Assembly: GCA_949710005.1 (NCBI GenBank) | Contig: OX453272.1 | Location: 6,754,133 to 6,818,132, forward strand | Direction of reading: 5' to 3' | DNA length: 64,000 bases | DNA from: Ricordea florida | Lineage: Eukaryota > Cnidaria > Anthozoa > Corallimorpharia > Ricordeidae | Shown: positions 1 through 8,788 of the stretch, one piece after another | How the letters are laid out: each line of letters begins with the position of its first letter | How positions within the stretch are numbered: the first letter of the stretch is position 1 | Notes under the pieces: generated by a model | Databases searched by the model: none | What the model was told of the DNA's origin: nothing | The model's input: only the letters and a program-made list of their open reading frames with translations | Program-made: the position numbers and the translations under genes

Positions 1-2191
1 AGATTGTTTTCTTCGCAGGATCATAGTGCGCAAGGACTGGGGTTGAAGTGAGCTCCTTTTTCAACTTCTCAAAGGCATCCTGCTGGGTCAGACTCCAAAG
101 GAATTCATTCTTCTTGCTCAGAAGATCTCTGATTGGTTTGGTTTTCTCTGCTAGGTGGGGGACAAATTTTCCTAACTGGTTCACCATTCCGAGAAACCTG
201 CGGATGTCACTCACATTCTGGGGTGTGTCCATGTCCTGTATTGACTCTGTTTTCTCTGGGTCAGACTTGATTCCATCTCCGTTAAGAACATATCCAGCAA
301 ACTTCACTTCTTTCTTTGAAAATTCGCACTTTTCTGCATTTAGGGTGGCTCCAGCGCCATCAAGTTTCTTTAATACCGCTTTGAGTCGACGGTCATGTTC
401 CTCTTGGGTTTTCGCATGGATGAGCATGTCATCAATAATAGAAATGTGGCCCTCGGATCCCTCCAATATTTGGCTCATCTTCTTTTGGTAATGTTCTGGC
501 GCAGACTTGATCCCGAACGGCATTCTATTGAAACAGAATCTGCCAAAGGGTGTGATGAATGTTGTCAACAAGCGGGAATCTGGGTCGAGCTTCTCTTGCC
601 AGAATCCAGAATTGCAGTCCAACTTGGTGAAGAACTTCGATTCACTGATTTGGGCCAACAGGTTGTCAATTTTTGGTAAAGGGTATGTCTCTCGTAGAAC
701 ATTCTCATTGAGTTTCGTTAGATCGACACATATGCGAATTCTCCCATCAGGCTTTGGAACAACAACCATGCCTGCACACCAGTCGGTTGGTATGTCAACT
801 TTTGAAATGACGCCAAGGGTTTCCATTCTCTGTAGCTCTGCTTTGACCTTCGGCATGAGAGGTAGGGCTACACGTCTTGGTGTTGTAATCGCATAAGGTG
901 TTGAACCAGGTTTCAACTTGATGCTGAATTCTCCTTCCAGCTCTCCCAGACCTTTAAACAAATTAGGGTACATTGTTTTAACTTCTTGCTCAATTCTTGT
1001 GCTGTCATCAGAATGGATTGTTTCGACTTTTTGTACCAGGTTCAAGGCTTCAATGGCTGGTCGTCCTAGCAACGGTTCTTTTAGGTTGTCCACGATGTAG
1101 ATTTCTTGTGTAGTCGCCTTGCCATTTCCGGCTTTCAGGTTTCCTTTGATTACTCCTTTTACGGAAAGTTTAGACTGGCCAGGTCCAAACAGTTCTCGCG
1201 AGGATTTATGGAGATTGCCCATTCCGGTTTGCAAGTACAGGGACTCTGGGATGACTGTCACGTCTGCACCAGTATCAATTTTAAAGCGCATCGTTGCTTT
1301 TCCGAGCAATAAATTCACGGACCATTTTGCTTGGGATTCATCGCCTTCGACTGCTCCAAGGAAATAACAACCTTCGTCTGAAGTACCACTTTGTATTTCT
1401 TCGTCTACCGAACGAACAATTTTGCTTTTACATTCTGAAGCGTAGTGTCCACGTTTCTTACATTTCAGGCAAGTCGCATCGGAAGCTGGACATTTTTCTC
1501 TTTTGTGTGCTGGCGATTTGCCACATCGATAACACTTCTTCGCGGGAGGCCTTTTAGAATTTTTCTGATCTTTCGTTTCTTCGGGCAATTTTACTTTATC
1601 TTTCGGCGGTTTCCACTTGGTGTCTCGAATGCGGTTAATTTTTCCATCTTCTCCATCTCCTTTAAGGATTTCATGATGTTCCTTTACCAGCTCTGAAGAT
1701 TTCGCTTGCTTCACGGCTTTATCGAGTGTGAGCGTATCATCTTGCATAAGCTTTTGTGACAACGTGGCGTTACGAATACCAACAACGATGCGGTCTCGTA
1801 TTAATTCTTCTTTGAGAGTTCCAAACTGGCAGGTCTCTGCAAGCTCGTACAGGCTTTCGATGAAATCGATCACGGATTCTTGTTCGCCTTGAACACGCTT
1901 GTTAAATCGAGCTCTTTCGAAGATAACATTTGTGCGGCCCACAAAGTGTGTTGCGAAACGTCCTTTTACGGTCTCGTAGACTTGATCGTCTGCAGCGAGT
2001 TGAAAGCTTCTGAAGATTTCGTTCGCGTTTCCACCCATAGCGTAGACTAACGTGTTTATCTGCACTTTCTCGTCTTTTTCGTCGAGGCCAGCAGCAATGC
2101 GATAACATTCGAAGCGTTCGATCCATCGTTTCCACTCCTCCGGTTTCTTTGAATCTAATTTTTCTGGTAGAGGAATCTGAGATGATGCCAT
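1..2191 (-). CDS. Gypsy Gag-Pol polyprotein, partial
   Basis: Open frame of about 730 codons from the ATG at 2191 to the window edge with no stop. Gag N-terminus begins MASSQIPLPEKLDSKKPEEW. Two CCHC zinc knuckles follow near residues 220-256 (CYRCGK... and CLKCKKRGHYASEC; the first has five instead of four residues before the His). The aspartic protease active site DTGA is at about 306-309. The reverse transcriptase has CVDLTKLN, then the catalytic IDD at about 586-588 (IIDDM, a variant of the usual YxDD). The sequence ends in the connection/RNase H region (TPVLAHYDPAKKT). Zinc knuckle, protease and RT all fall in the same frame, so Gag and Pol are fused without a frameshift. The intact frame suggests a young copy. 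Confidence 0.9.
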   Translation of the reverse strand, partial: MASSQIPLPEKLDSKKPEEWKRWIERFECYRIAAGLDEKDEKVQINTLVYAMGGNANEIFRSFQLAADDQVYETVKGRFATHFVGRTNVIFERARFNKRVQGEQESVIDFIESLYELAETCQFGTLKEELIRDRIVVGIRNATLSQKLMQDDTLTLDKAVKQAKSSELVKEHHEILKGDGEDGKINRIRDTKWKPPKDKVKLPEETKDQKNSKRPPAKKCYRCGKSPAHKREKCPASDATCLKCKKRGHYASECKSKIVRSVDEEIQSGTSDEGCYFLGAVEGDESQAKWSVNLLLGKATMRFKIDTGADVTVIPESLYLQTGMGNLHKSSRELFGPGQSKLSVKGVIKGNLKAGNGKATTQEIYIVDNLKEPLLGRPAIEALNLVQKVETIHSDDSTRIEQEVKTMYPNLFKGLGELEGEFSIKLKPGSTPYAITTPRRVALPLMPKVKAELQRMETLGVISKVDIPTDWCAGMVVVPKPDGRIRICVDLTKLNENVLRETYPLPKIDNLLAQISESKFFTKLDCNSGFWQEKLDPDSRLLTTFITPFGRFCFNRMPFGIKSAPEHYQKKMSQILEGSEGHISIIDDMLIHAKTQEEHDRRLKAVLKKLDGAGATLNAEKCEFSKKEVKFAGYVLNGDGIKSDPEKTESIQDMDTPQNVSDIRRFLGMVNQLGKFVPHLAEKTKPIRDLLSKKNEFLWSLTQQDAFEKLKKELTSTPVLAHYDPAKKTI

Positions 2192-2226
2192 TTTTGATTC
2201 TATCGGCCGGGTTTTTCGTCGTTTTC

Positions 2227-2243
2227 CGATACTCCTGACACCA
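2227..2243 (-). other. tRNA primer-binding site of the Gypsy element
   Basis: On the minus strand TGGTGTCAGGAGT lies directly after the LTR end. TGG pairs with the CCA end of a tRNA, and the following bases resemble the complement of the 3' end of a tRNA-Leu (TGGTGTCAGAAGT...). The tRNA assignment is from memory of tRNA sequences and is tentative. Confidence 0.6.
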
Positions 2244-2369
2244 TGTAATGTTTTTATTCTTGTTCGCCTTGACTCAACAGGACTCTAAGTTGTGTACCAA
2301 ACACGTGCGTAACCATTTATAGTAAAAGGTGATCTCTTAACACGTGATGTGTTAATCATTGACCGCACA
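2244..2369 (-). repeat. Short LTR (about 126 bp) of the Gypsy element
   Basis: On the minus strand the segment starts TGTGCGG and ends ATTACA, the expected TG...CA ends, directly before the primer-binding site. It contains a TATA-like box (CTATAAATGG) followed by an AATAAA polyadenylation signal, in promoter-then-polyA order. The upper edge is set by the TGT end and by the resumption of LINE reading frame. The partner LTR is outside the window, so the boundaries are not confirmed by a second copy. Confidence 0.65.
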
Positions 2370-5300
2370 AAAATAACCAAAAAACAGCCGGTCCAGGGTT
2401 TTGGAAATTTAATAACTCTCTTCTTAATAATGAAGAATTTGTAACAAACCTAAAATTCTTTTTACTACAAGCCAAGGAAAAACATAGTGGAACAAACGAT
2501 AAAAGACTTTATTGGGAAATGATTAAAATGGAGATTAGAGACTTTTGTATCCGTTTCTCTAAACGTCTTGCTAAAAGTAAAAAGTCGAGAGAAATAAATT
2601 TACTCTGCAAGTTAAAACATTTAAATATGCGTCTTGATCAAAATCCGCAAGAAGCCAATTTAGTAACAGAAATTGAACGTGTCAAGCTTGATCTTCAAAG
2701 GATCGCTGAGCACAAAACAAAAGGCGCGATTATAAGAAGCAGAGCACGGTGGTACGAACATGGCGAAAGAAATACGAAATATTTCTTGAATCTAGAGAAG
2801 CGCTCACATGAAAGGAAGCATATTGTTAAATTAAAAACCGACCAAAACGAGTATGTCGAGGAACCAAAAAGGATCTTGTGCGAGATGGAAACATTTTATA
2901 AAGCTTTATATGCCTCGCGAATAACAGCTAACACATTTGATGCTTCAGCCTCATCCTTCTTAAACCCTGACAATGCACAGAGACTTGATAACGAGCAGCA
3001 AAAATCTTGCGAGGGCCTCATTACCGAAGAAGAAAGCTTATCCTCTCTCAAAACGTTCGAAAAAAAATAAAACCCCAGGTACAGATGGACTGACTGCAGA
3101 ATTTTATTTGTGCTTTTGGGAATTCGTAGTAACTCCTTTAATAGACTGTTTAAATGACGCCTATTGCAGAGGTGAAATGTCGATCTCGCAAAGGAGAGGT
3201 GTGATTTCATTGTTGCCTAAAAAGAATAAAGACACCCTCCTCCTCAAGAATTGGCGGCCAATTTCTTTGTTGAATATTGACTACAAAATAGCTACGAAAT
3301 GTATAGCAAAACGATTAGAGAAAGTCTTACCTAGGTTGATAAATAGTGACCAAACAGGGTATGTTAAAAACCGCTTTATAGGAGAAAACATTCGGCTAAT
3401 ATCGGATGTAATTGAATTGTATGAGAAAAAACAACTACCTGGCATGTTACTCTTTATAGATTTTGAAAAAGCATTTGATTCCTTAGAGTGGAAGTATCTG
3501 TTCAAAGTCCTTGAAGTAATGAACTTTGGGCCAATGTTCCAAAAATGGATCCATACCTTTTATTCCAATATCACCAGCTGTGTGATAAATAACGGGTTTG
3601 CGTCCAATTTCTTTCTGCTTCAAAGAGGAGTCCGACAAGGGTGCCCCTTATCGGGGCTCTTATTTGTCCTGGCAATTGAGGTATTAGGCCAAGCGATTAG
3701 GAAAAATGAAAATATCCGTGGTTTGAAAATTAACGACACCGAATTAAAATTAAGTATGTACGCGGATGATATCACTGCATTTATAAAAGATGATTGCTCT
3801 GCTAATCACTTGTTCAATCTTTTAAACGATTTTGGAGCCTGTTCAGGTCTAAAAATAAATATTTCTAAAACGGAAGGAATGTGGCTTGGCAGTCTCAAAT
3901 GCAATTTAGGTAAACGTTCTCCATTCAATATTACGTGGCCTGAAAAATATGTAATCGTGCTAGGTGTGGCCTTCGCATACGATCCTTCTGTTAGCTACAA
4001 AATAAATTTCGAGGAAAAATTTGTTGCGCTAAAGAAAATTTTAAACCAATGGACGACCAGAGGCTTAACGCTAATGGGAAGAATTTGTATCATTAAAACC
4101 CTCGCCATCTCCAAGCTTGTTTATAATACTTCCGTTCTTACAGCTCCACCGAAATTTACTAGTGAAGTTAATGATGTTTGCTTCAAGTTCATATGGAACT
4201 TCAAGCCTGATAAGGTCAAACGTAACACGCTTATAGGTCCAAAAGAGAAAGGTGGCCTTAACATGGTAGATTTCACCATGATGGACAAGTCTTTGAAAGC
4301 AGCATGGGTTAAACGTTTATATGAAGCTGGCGATGCCAAATGGTGCTCTCTCTTCTCATTGGCTACATCCCAATATGGTGGCTCTTTTCTTTTGGAATGC
4401 AATTTTAATGCACCCGATCTAAATTTTGCCTCGTATGTGCCGTCTTTTTATAAGGAAATATTGACTGCCTGGCAGGAGCTACACTCCAAAGACCCTTCTT
4501 CTGCTAAAGAATATGAAAATGAAATTATTTGGAACAACCGCTTTATTAAAATAGATGGGAAATCAGTCTTCTACCCATCCTGGCATAGAAAAGGAATAAT
4601 CAAAATTGGTCATCTGTTAAACGAGAACAGAAAGTTTTTATCAAGATCCGAGTTTCAACATAAATATGGTATGACAGTAAATTTCCTAACATATAATGGC
4701 CTTCTTGCCGCGATCCCTGAGGTATGGAAAAGATCAATTGTAAATTCTGAACGAACGCTTACTGATCTTGACAGCAAAGACCTTCCTCCTGCGAATGTCA
4801 CTGCCAAATCTGCTCGCGAATTGCTTGTTTTAAAAGTGTTCAAAGCTCCAAACGTAGAAACTAAACTAATTGAAAAATGTCTTCCTATTAAAGCCATTTA
4901 TGAATTGCCTTTCAAGGTTACATTAGAAAACAAACTCAGATGTTTTCAATATAAGATTATACATAACATCCTACCCACCAACAGCAGACTTCATAAAATG
5001 AAATTGAAAATTTCTCCAAGTTGCGATCGTTGTAGCTCTCCATATGAAACTTTACCTCATCTGCTTTATGAGTGTTCGACGGTACAAACATTCTGGCAAA
5101 AAGTTATTGTATGGTGGAATGAAAAACGATCGGAAAAAGTCACCTTAATTGATACAGATATTTTTTACGGTTACAAACCAGAATCAAGCAGTTTTTATGC
5201 CCTGAATCATTTCCTTATTATCGCTAAGTATCACATTTTTCTGTCATGGTGGAATATGGTATCTCCAAGTCTTGATATCTTCCTTCTTTTACTCAACGAA

Positions 5301-5782
5301 AAGATCTTATATGAACGTACAATTGCTGTTAAAAATAATACTATGATGAAATTCAGATCAAAATGGACAACACTTTGCACATGAGCTCCCCTCAAATATT
5401 TGCCCCAGAGGTTGTGCCACTATTTGCTCGTCTTTTTTATTATTTTTGTTTGACTTTTTTTTTTTTTTTTTTCTCTTTATAAACTTATTTTACTTGTTAT
5501 CTTACTTTCTTTTTCGCTTCTTTTTTGCCTTCTCCTAGTAGTAGAATAAACTAATGCTATTCGTTATCGTAGGGGGAAAGGAGAGGGAAGAAGGGGGGGA
5601 AGGGAAAGGAAAAAAAAAAAAATTGTAATACAGCGTGATTAATCAGCAATCTTTTTATCTATTTATTTAGGTTTTTTTATTTACTTATTTCTATTTTTCT
5701 TTGTCTTTCTCTTTTTCCTTAAATGTATTGTGATTTTGTTTGAATAAAGGTTTTGGAGAAAAAAAAAAAAAAAAAAAAAAAA
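2370..5782 (+). mobile_element. Tx1/L1-like LINE, 5'-interrupted copy
   Basis: ORF2 sequence starts at the Gypsy LTR edge and runs to a stop at 5384. A roughly 370-bp 3' UTR of T-rich and A/G-rich tracts follows and ends in a run of about 22 A at 5760-5782. ORF1 and the endonuclease domain are missing from this side. The element lies antisense to DNA ligase III and, with the Gypsy element, seems to sit in its fourth intron. Confidence 0.85.
2372..5384 (+). pseudogene. LINE ORF2: reverse transcriptase and zinc-knuckle C-terminus
   Basis: The first frame reads from GPGFWKFNNSLL through RSRARWYEHGERNTKYF to about 3060. An eight-A run at 3060-3067 shifts the frame by one base, and coding resumes as NKTPGTDGLTAEF. 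RT blocks seen: LKNWRPISLLNIDYK, LLFIDFEKAFDS, RGVRQGCPLSGLLF and catalytic MYADD (near 3755). The C-terminus has CDRCSSPYETLPHLLYEC, the CX2CX8HX4C zinc motif of L1/Tx1 ORF2 proteins. These motifs place it in the Tx1/L1 group rather than CR1 or RTE. The single frameshift and missing 5' end make it non-autonomous; the body is otherwise open for about 770 codons. Confidence 0.88.
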
Positions 5783-6410
5783 CCAACATTTACGATCGCT
5801 TTACAAGTATTGAGCCCAATAAAAACCAATAACAGAAACAGGATATTTAACGGAAGAACTAAGCTTAGATATTTAACCCTACTATTCAAGTTGTTTCTGT
5901 CAGTATCCTTGTCCAATTCGCTGCTGTTAGCGCCAGCTTCGAATTTGTGTTCTCCAACATTGCTAAATTTTTCAGCAAGTGATGTGTTCGTCTCAGTGTC
6001 ATAGTTTGTTGTTCAATCGGCTATCACAGTTTTGGCAGCTAACCTATGGCTCATTTGTTATCTCGTAGAACTAGTATGAACTCTGCACGTTGGTCTAGCC
6101 TTCAAGCTAGTATTCGTGGATCGACAGCCCATTTCGACAACGCTAGACATCATTTAGTGTGGGCCTATCACGGACGGCGTGTGCGTTTGTATTTTTGCAA
6201 AACGGTCTTCACAAAAACGGCCATTCGGTAAATCATGTTGTTTACGTAAAGCGAGCATATGAATTCGCCTTCTCATCCCCAGTTTCCGCAGTCCACGCAA
6301 GGAACGCCTGGGACCATGACCCCCCTTTTGGCGACCAAACCGCTAGCATTTTACGACTCGGGCTCTCCTACGGAAGCCCGAGTAAAAAAAAGTTCTTTAA
6401 ATAAACTGAC
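5783..6410. other. Intron sequence, mostly unassigned
   Basis: On the minus strand 5785-6015 is open and would encode a short peptide with a hydrophobic stretch (SLVLPLNILFLLLVFIGLNT), but it has no good start and I do not recognise it. A 10-bp-arm hairpin (ACTCGGGCT ... AGCCCGAGT) lies at 6354-6384. No further ligase exon was found here. Confidence 0.4.
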
Positions 6411-8601
6411 CTGTTCCAAATCTGTCAGCATGTCGTCTTGTTCACAACCAAATATCTATCAAACAAACCAAGAACCAACTGAAATTGAGGCTGTCAATGA
6501 ATAAAGTTGAGCATATTAGTGGAGTGGTATTTACTGCCCCAAGCCAAAAGTAAAGATAAGGCTCAAAAAGCCCCAAATATACAATACCTGACTGAAGAGT
6601 TTGACCAGTTGTTTACTTTGTAAGTTGTACACTCTCTTGTTGACCCCTGGAAGTAACATTTTCACCCACAAATGCAGATCTCCTTTGAAGCCAGCTGTGA
6701 AAGAAAAAAACATCTGGCTCTTATATTTTAAACCTGACCCTCTTACGCTTCAGATGCTGTTTCTATATCATTATGCAATACTTTTCCTAGGGTAAATTTT
6801 CAATGATGTGGGTGTGTGACAGTCTCAGTAAGAGAAAACGAGGGATGGAAGCAAAGAACTGCCCTAAAATACAGGGTGCCACCTTGCATATGGCTACTGA
6901 AAAGATTTATTAGTGTTCTTATTTCCACTTTCTGATACTGTTACGGTAGTTGGGAGTACATTTTTATATCTTTTCCTAATATATACAGAAAGTTTGAGAG
7001 GGATGATCAAAAGAGTCTAGCTGTAATACATAAAATTTTCTCTCAAACCAAAATTTGCATGATAACCATGTAGTGACATTCATGTTTTAGTAGAGCATAT
7101 ATGGTAGGAATGCAAAATTTGTGTCTGACTCACAACTAAATTAATCCTGGCCATGTTACTGGCAATCTGTGTGCATCTACATAGACCCATTTGGTACAGC
7201 TTTAATGTAAAATAAACCAGGCCGGCCTGTGCACCCTTTTTGTTCCTAATTACCTCCAGAACTGCCTTGTTCAAAGAAGTCAGCCAACAGTTTAGTCTTT
7301 GCATTGTAGCTTGGTTCTTCAGCAAGTTTGATACAGATTCTTCTAAACTCTCTAAAGGAATTATCTTTGTTTTGATCATGCTTGCTGTCACTCTTGCCAG
7401 GGGAAGAATGGTCATGTCCACCGACAACTTTGTTTCCAAAATCTGCAGCAGTCTTTGATGATGTCGATGCTTTTGGTTTACCAAATAGAAGAGTTGATTG
7501 AACAACCTTTTTCTTTAGAGTAGTCTTTGTTGCTAGATCTATTTATAAAAAAATTCTTAGAAAATGGTAACTGAACTAAAGTTATCAGTACCTGGATTAC
7601 TAACAACAACATTCATTCTACTCCACCCTCCATTCTCTCTCCCATACCCCTTCCTAAAAAATCTGGATCATGTGCACTAAAGGCATCCACGGTCGAGTGT
7701 TGATCGATATCCTTGTTGAGTGTTGATCAAACACCTTGGTTGACCATCAACATCTCGGTCTAGAGTTGGTAAACAGTCGAGTAATAATTTTAGATCTATG
7801 GATTTTAGACGGTCAACACTCGGCCGACTATCAACCAACTGTTGATCAAGTGCCCATTGAGTGCCAACCGAGTATCGATCGGGATGTCAATTGAGTACCA
7901 ATCAAAATGTTGATCGAGGTTATCCATCTACAGTTGATTGCATATGCCATTAGTACACGTGATCTAAAATCAGCCACAACCCCAAAATCCATGAAGACTA
8001 CTTTAATATGTTTATTACGTGCAAATAATAATTATAAAAAATTATTCATCATTTAAACTAAGGTTATTTTGAGGTTGGTAAAATAATAATTTACAACTTA
8101 TACACTGGCACATACATAGTTACAACTGGTGCTGTACATGGCATTGTGCAAAACTACTGTATAAAATTGTTTTTTATAACTTCAAGGGCACATACTCGCA
8201 CATACATTACCTGTAATAAGACTGAGTATCTTTTTCTGATCATCGTCTTTAAGGTTCTCAAATCCGTCAAGATCCTCTTTGCTGTCGATTTTCTTGGTTG
8301 TTGATCTAGCTCGCGATAGGGAGTCAAAAATACATGGTACATGATACCAATGTTTCATCATTCCTCCATCATCGCTGAAAGGATTAGAAACCAATTTTCC
8401 TATCCTTGCGGAACTTTTTTCTATTTGCAGTTTACATGTTTTGCATTTGGCTCTACCTTGAGGTGCATATGCCACCAAAAACGGCTTCTCTCCTGAGCTA
8501 TCACTCATGATACACAAAATTGAAACAACACGTCGAAACAAAAACGCATAAGTTGAACTATTCACCTTCAAAGGAGAAATGCTCTGTCTCGCAACAAGCA
8601 T
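6411..8601 (-). CDS. LIG3: DNA ligase III, N-terminal exons (partial)
   Basis: ATP-dependent DNA ligase of single-strand break and base-excision repair, nuclear and mitochondrial in animals. Exons: 8601-8211, 7538-7254, 6694-6588, 6455-6411; phases 1, 1, 0, 0 join cleanly and give 276 residues. The N-terminus holds a PARP-type zinc finger (AKCKTCK ... HWYHVPC, CX2C...HX2C). A lysine/serine-rich linker follows, then the start of the DNA-binding domain: FREFRRICIKLAEEPSYN, VKMLLPGVNKRVYNLQSKQ and IFGCEQDDMLTDLEQ, all close to human LIG3. The catalytic nucleotidyltransferase and BRCT parts are not in the window. There are two in-frame starts: 8601, with a 31-residue basic leader, and 8508 (MSDSSGEKPF). 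Divergent from ILKAP. Confidence 0.93.
7666..7964. repeat. MITE-like element with internal GTTGATC motif array
   Basis: Imperfect terminal inverted repeats bracket the segment: GATCATGTGCACTAAAGGCAT at the left (7666-7686) and ATGCCATTAGTACACGTGATC at the right (7944-7964). The interior holds many degenerate copies of GTTGATC/GATCAAC in both orientations at roughly 20-bp spacing. It lies in the first LIG3 intron. No coding capacity seen. Confidence 0.65.
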
Positions 8602-8788
8602 TCCTGTTTAATTCTGCCGAGCATTGTTGGATAATTCTTAAGTTACATAGAATTTTAAAAATAAACTGGCATGATCAAACTTGTCGAATACTTCGCCATA
8701 TTGGTTTGGTTACGTTCCCTTAGCATCCTGGGATATCCAATCAACCGCTGAACTTTCTCTGTTTCTCTCTGTTTTTGTGTCGTGTGGA
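8602..8788. promoter_or_regulatory. Putative bidirectional promoter LIG3 / ILKAP
   Basis: Only 187 bp separate the upstream LIG3 start (8601, minus) from the ILKAP start (8789, plus), so both 5' UTRs and promoters must lie here or in the first exons. A CCAAT box is at 8737-8741. No TATA box is evident, as is usual for bidirectional housekeeping promoters. Transcription starts are not visible from sequence. Confidence 0.6.

Larger units (their letters stand above)
1..2369 (-). mobile_element. Ty3/Gypsy LTR retrotransposon, 5' part
   Basis: Read on the minus strand the order is LTR (2244-2369), tRNA primer-binding site (just below 2244), a short leader, then one open gag-protease-RT frame that leaves the window at base 1. 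The second LTR and the integrase are therefore outside the window. The upper edge at 2369 touches LINE coding sequence with almost no spacer, so the element either inserted into the LINE or the LINE 5' end is truncated exactly there. Confidence 0.85.

Noticed and set aside
48-1696. Several plus-strand open frames of 60-150 codons
   Set aside because: They are antisense shadows of the minus-strand Gypsy Gag-Pol frame, which carries zinc knuckles, DTGA and IDD in one phase.
5719-5916. Minus-strand frame with a hydrophobic stretch next to the LINE poly(A)
   Set aside because: It ends in poly-Phe from the poly(A) tail, has no ATG or splice support, and matches no known family.
7080-7505. 141-codon minus-strand frame
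   Set aside because: Wrong frame over LIG3 exon 2; the ligase reading (FREFRRICIKLAEEPSYN) is in another phase with proper splice sites.
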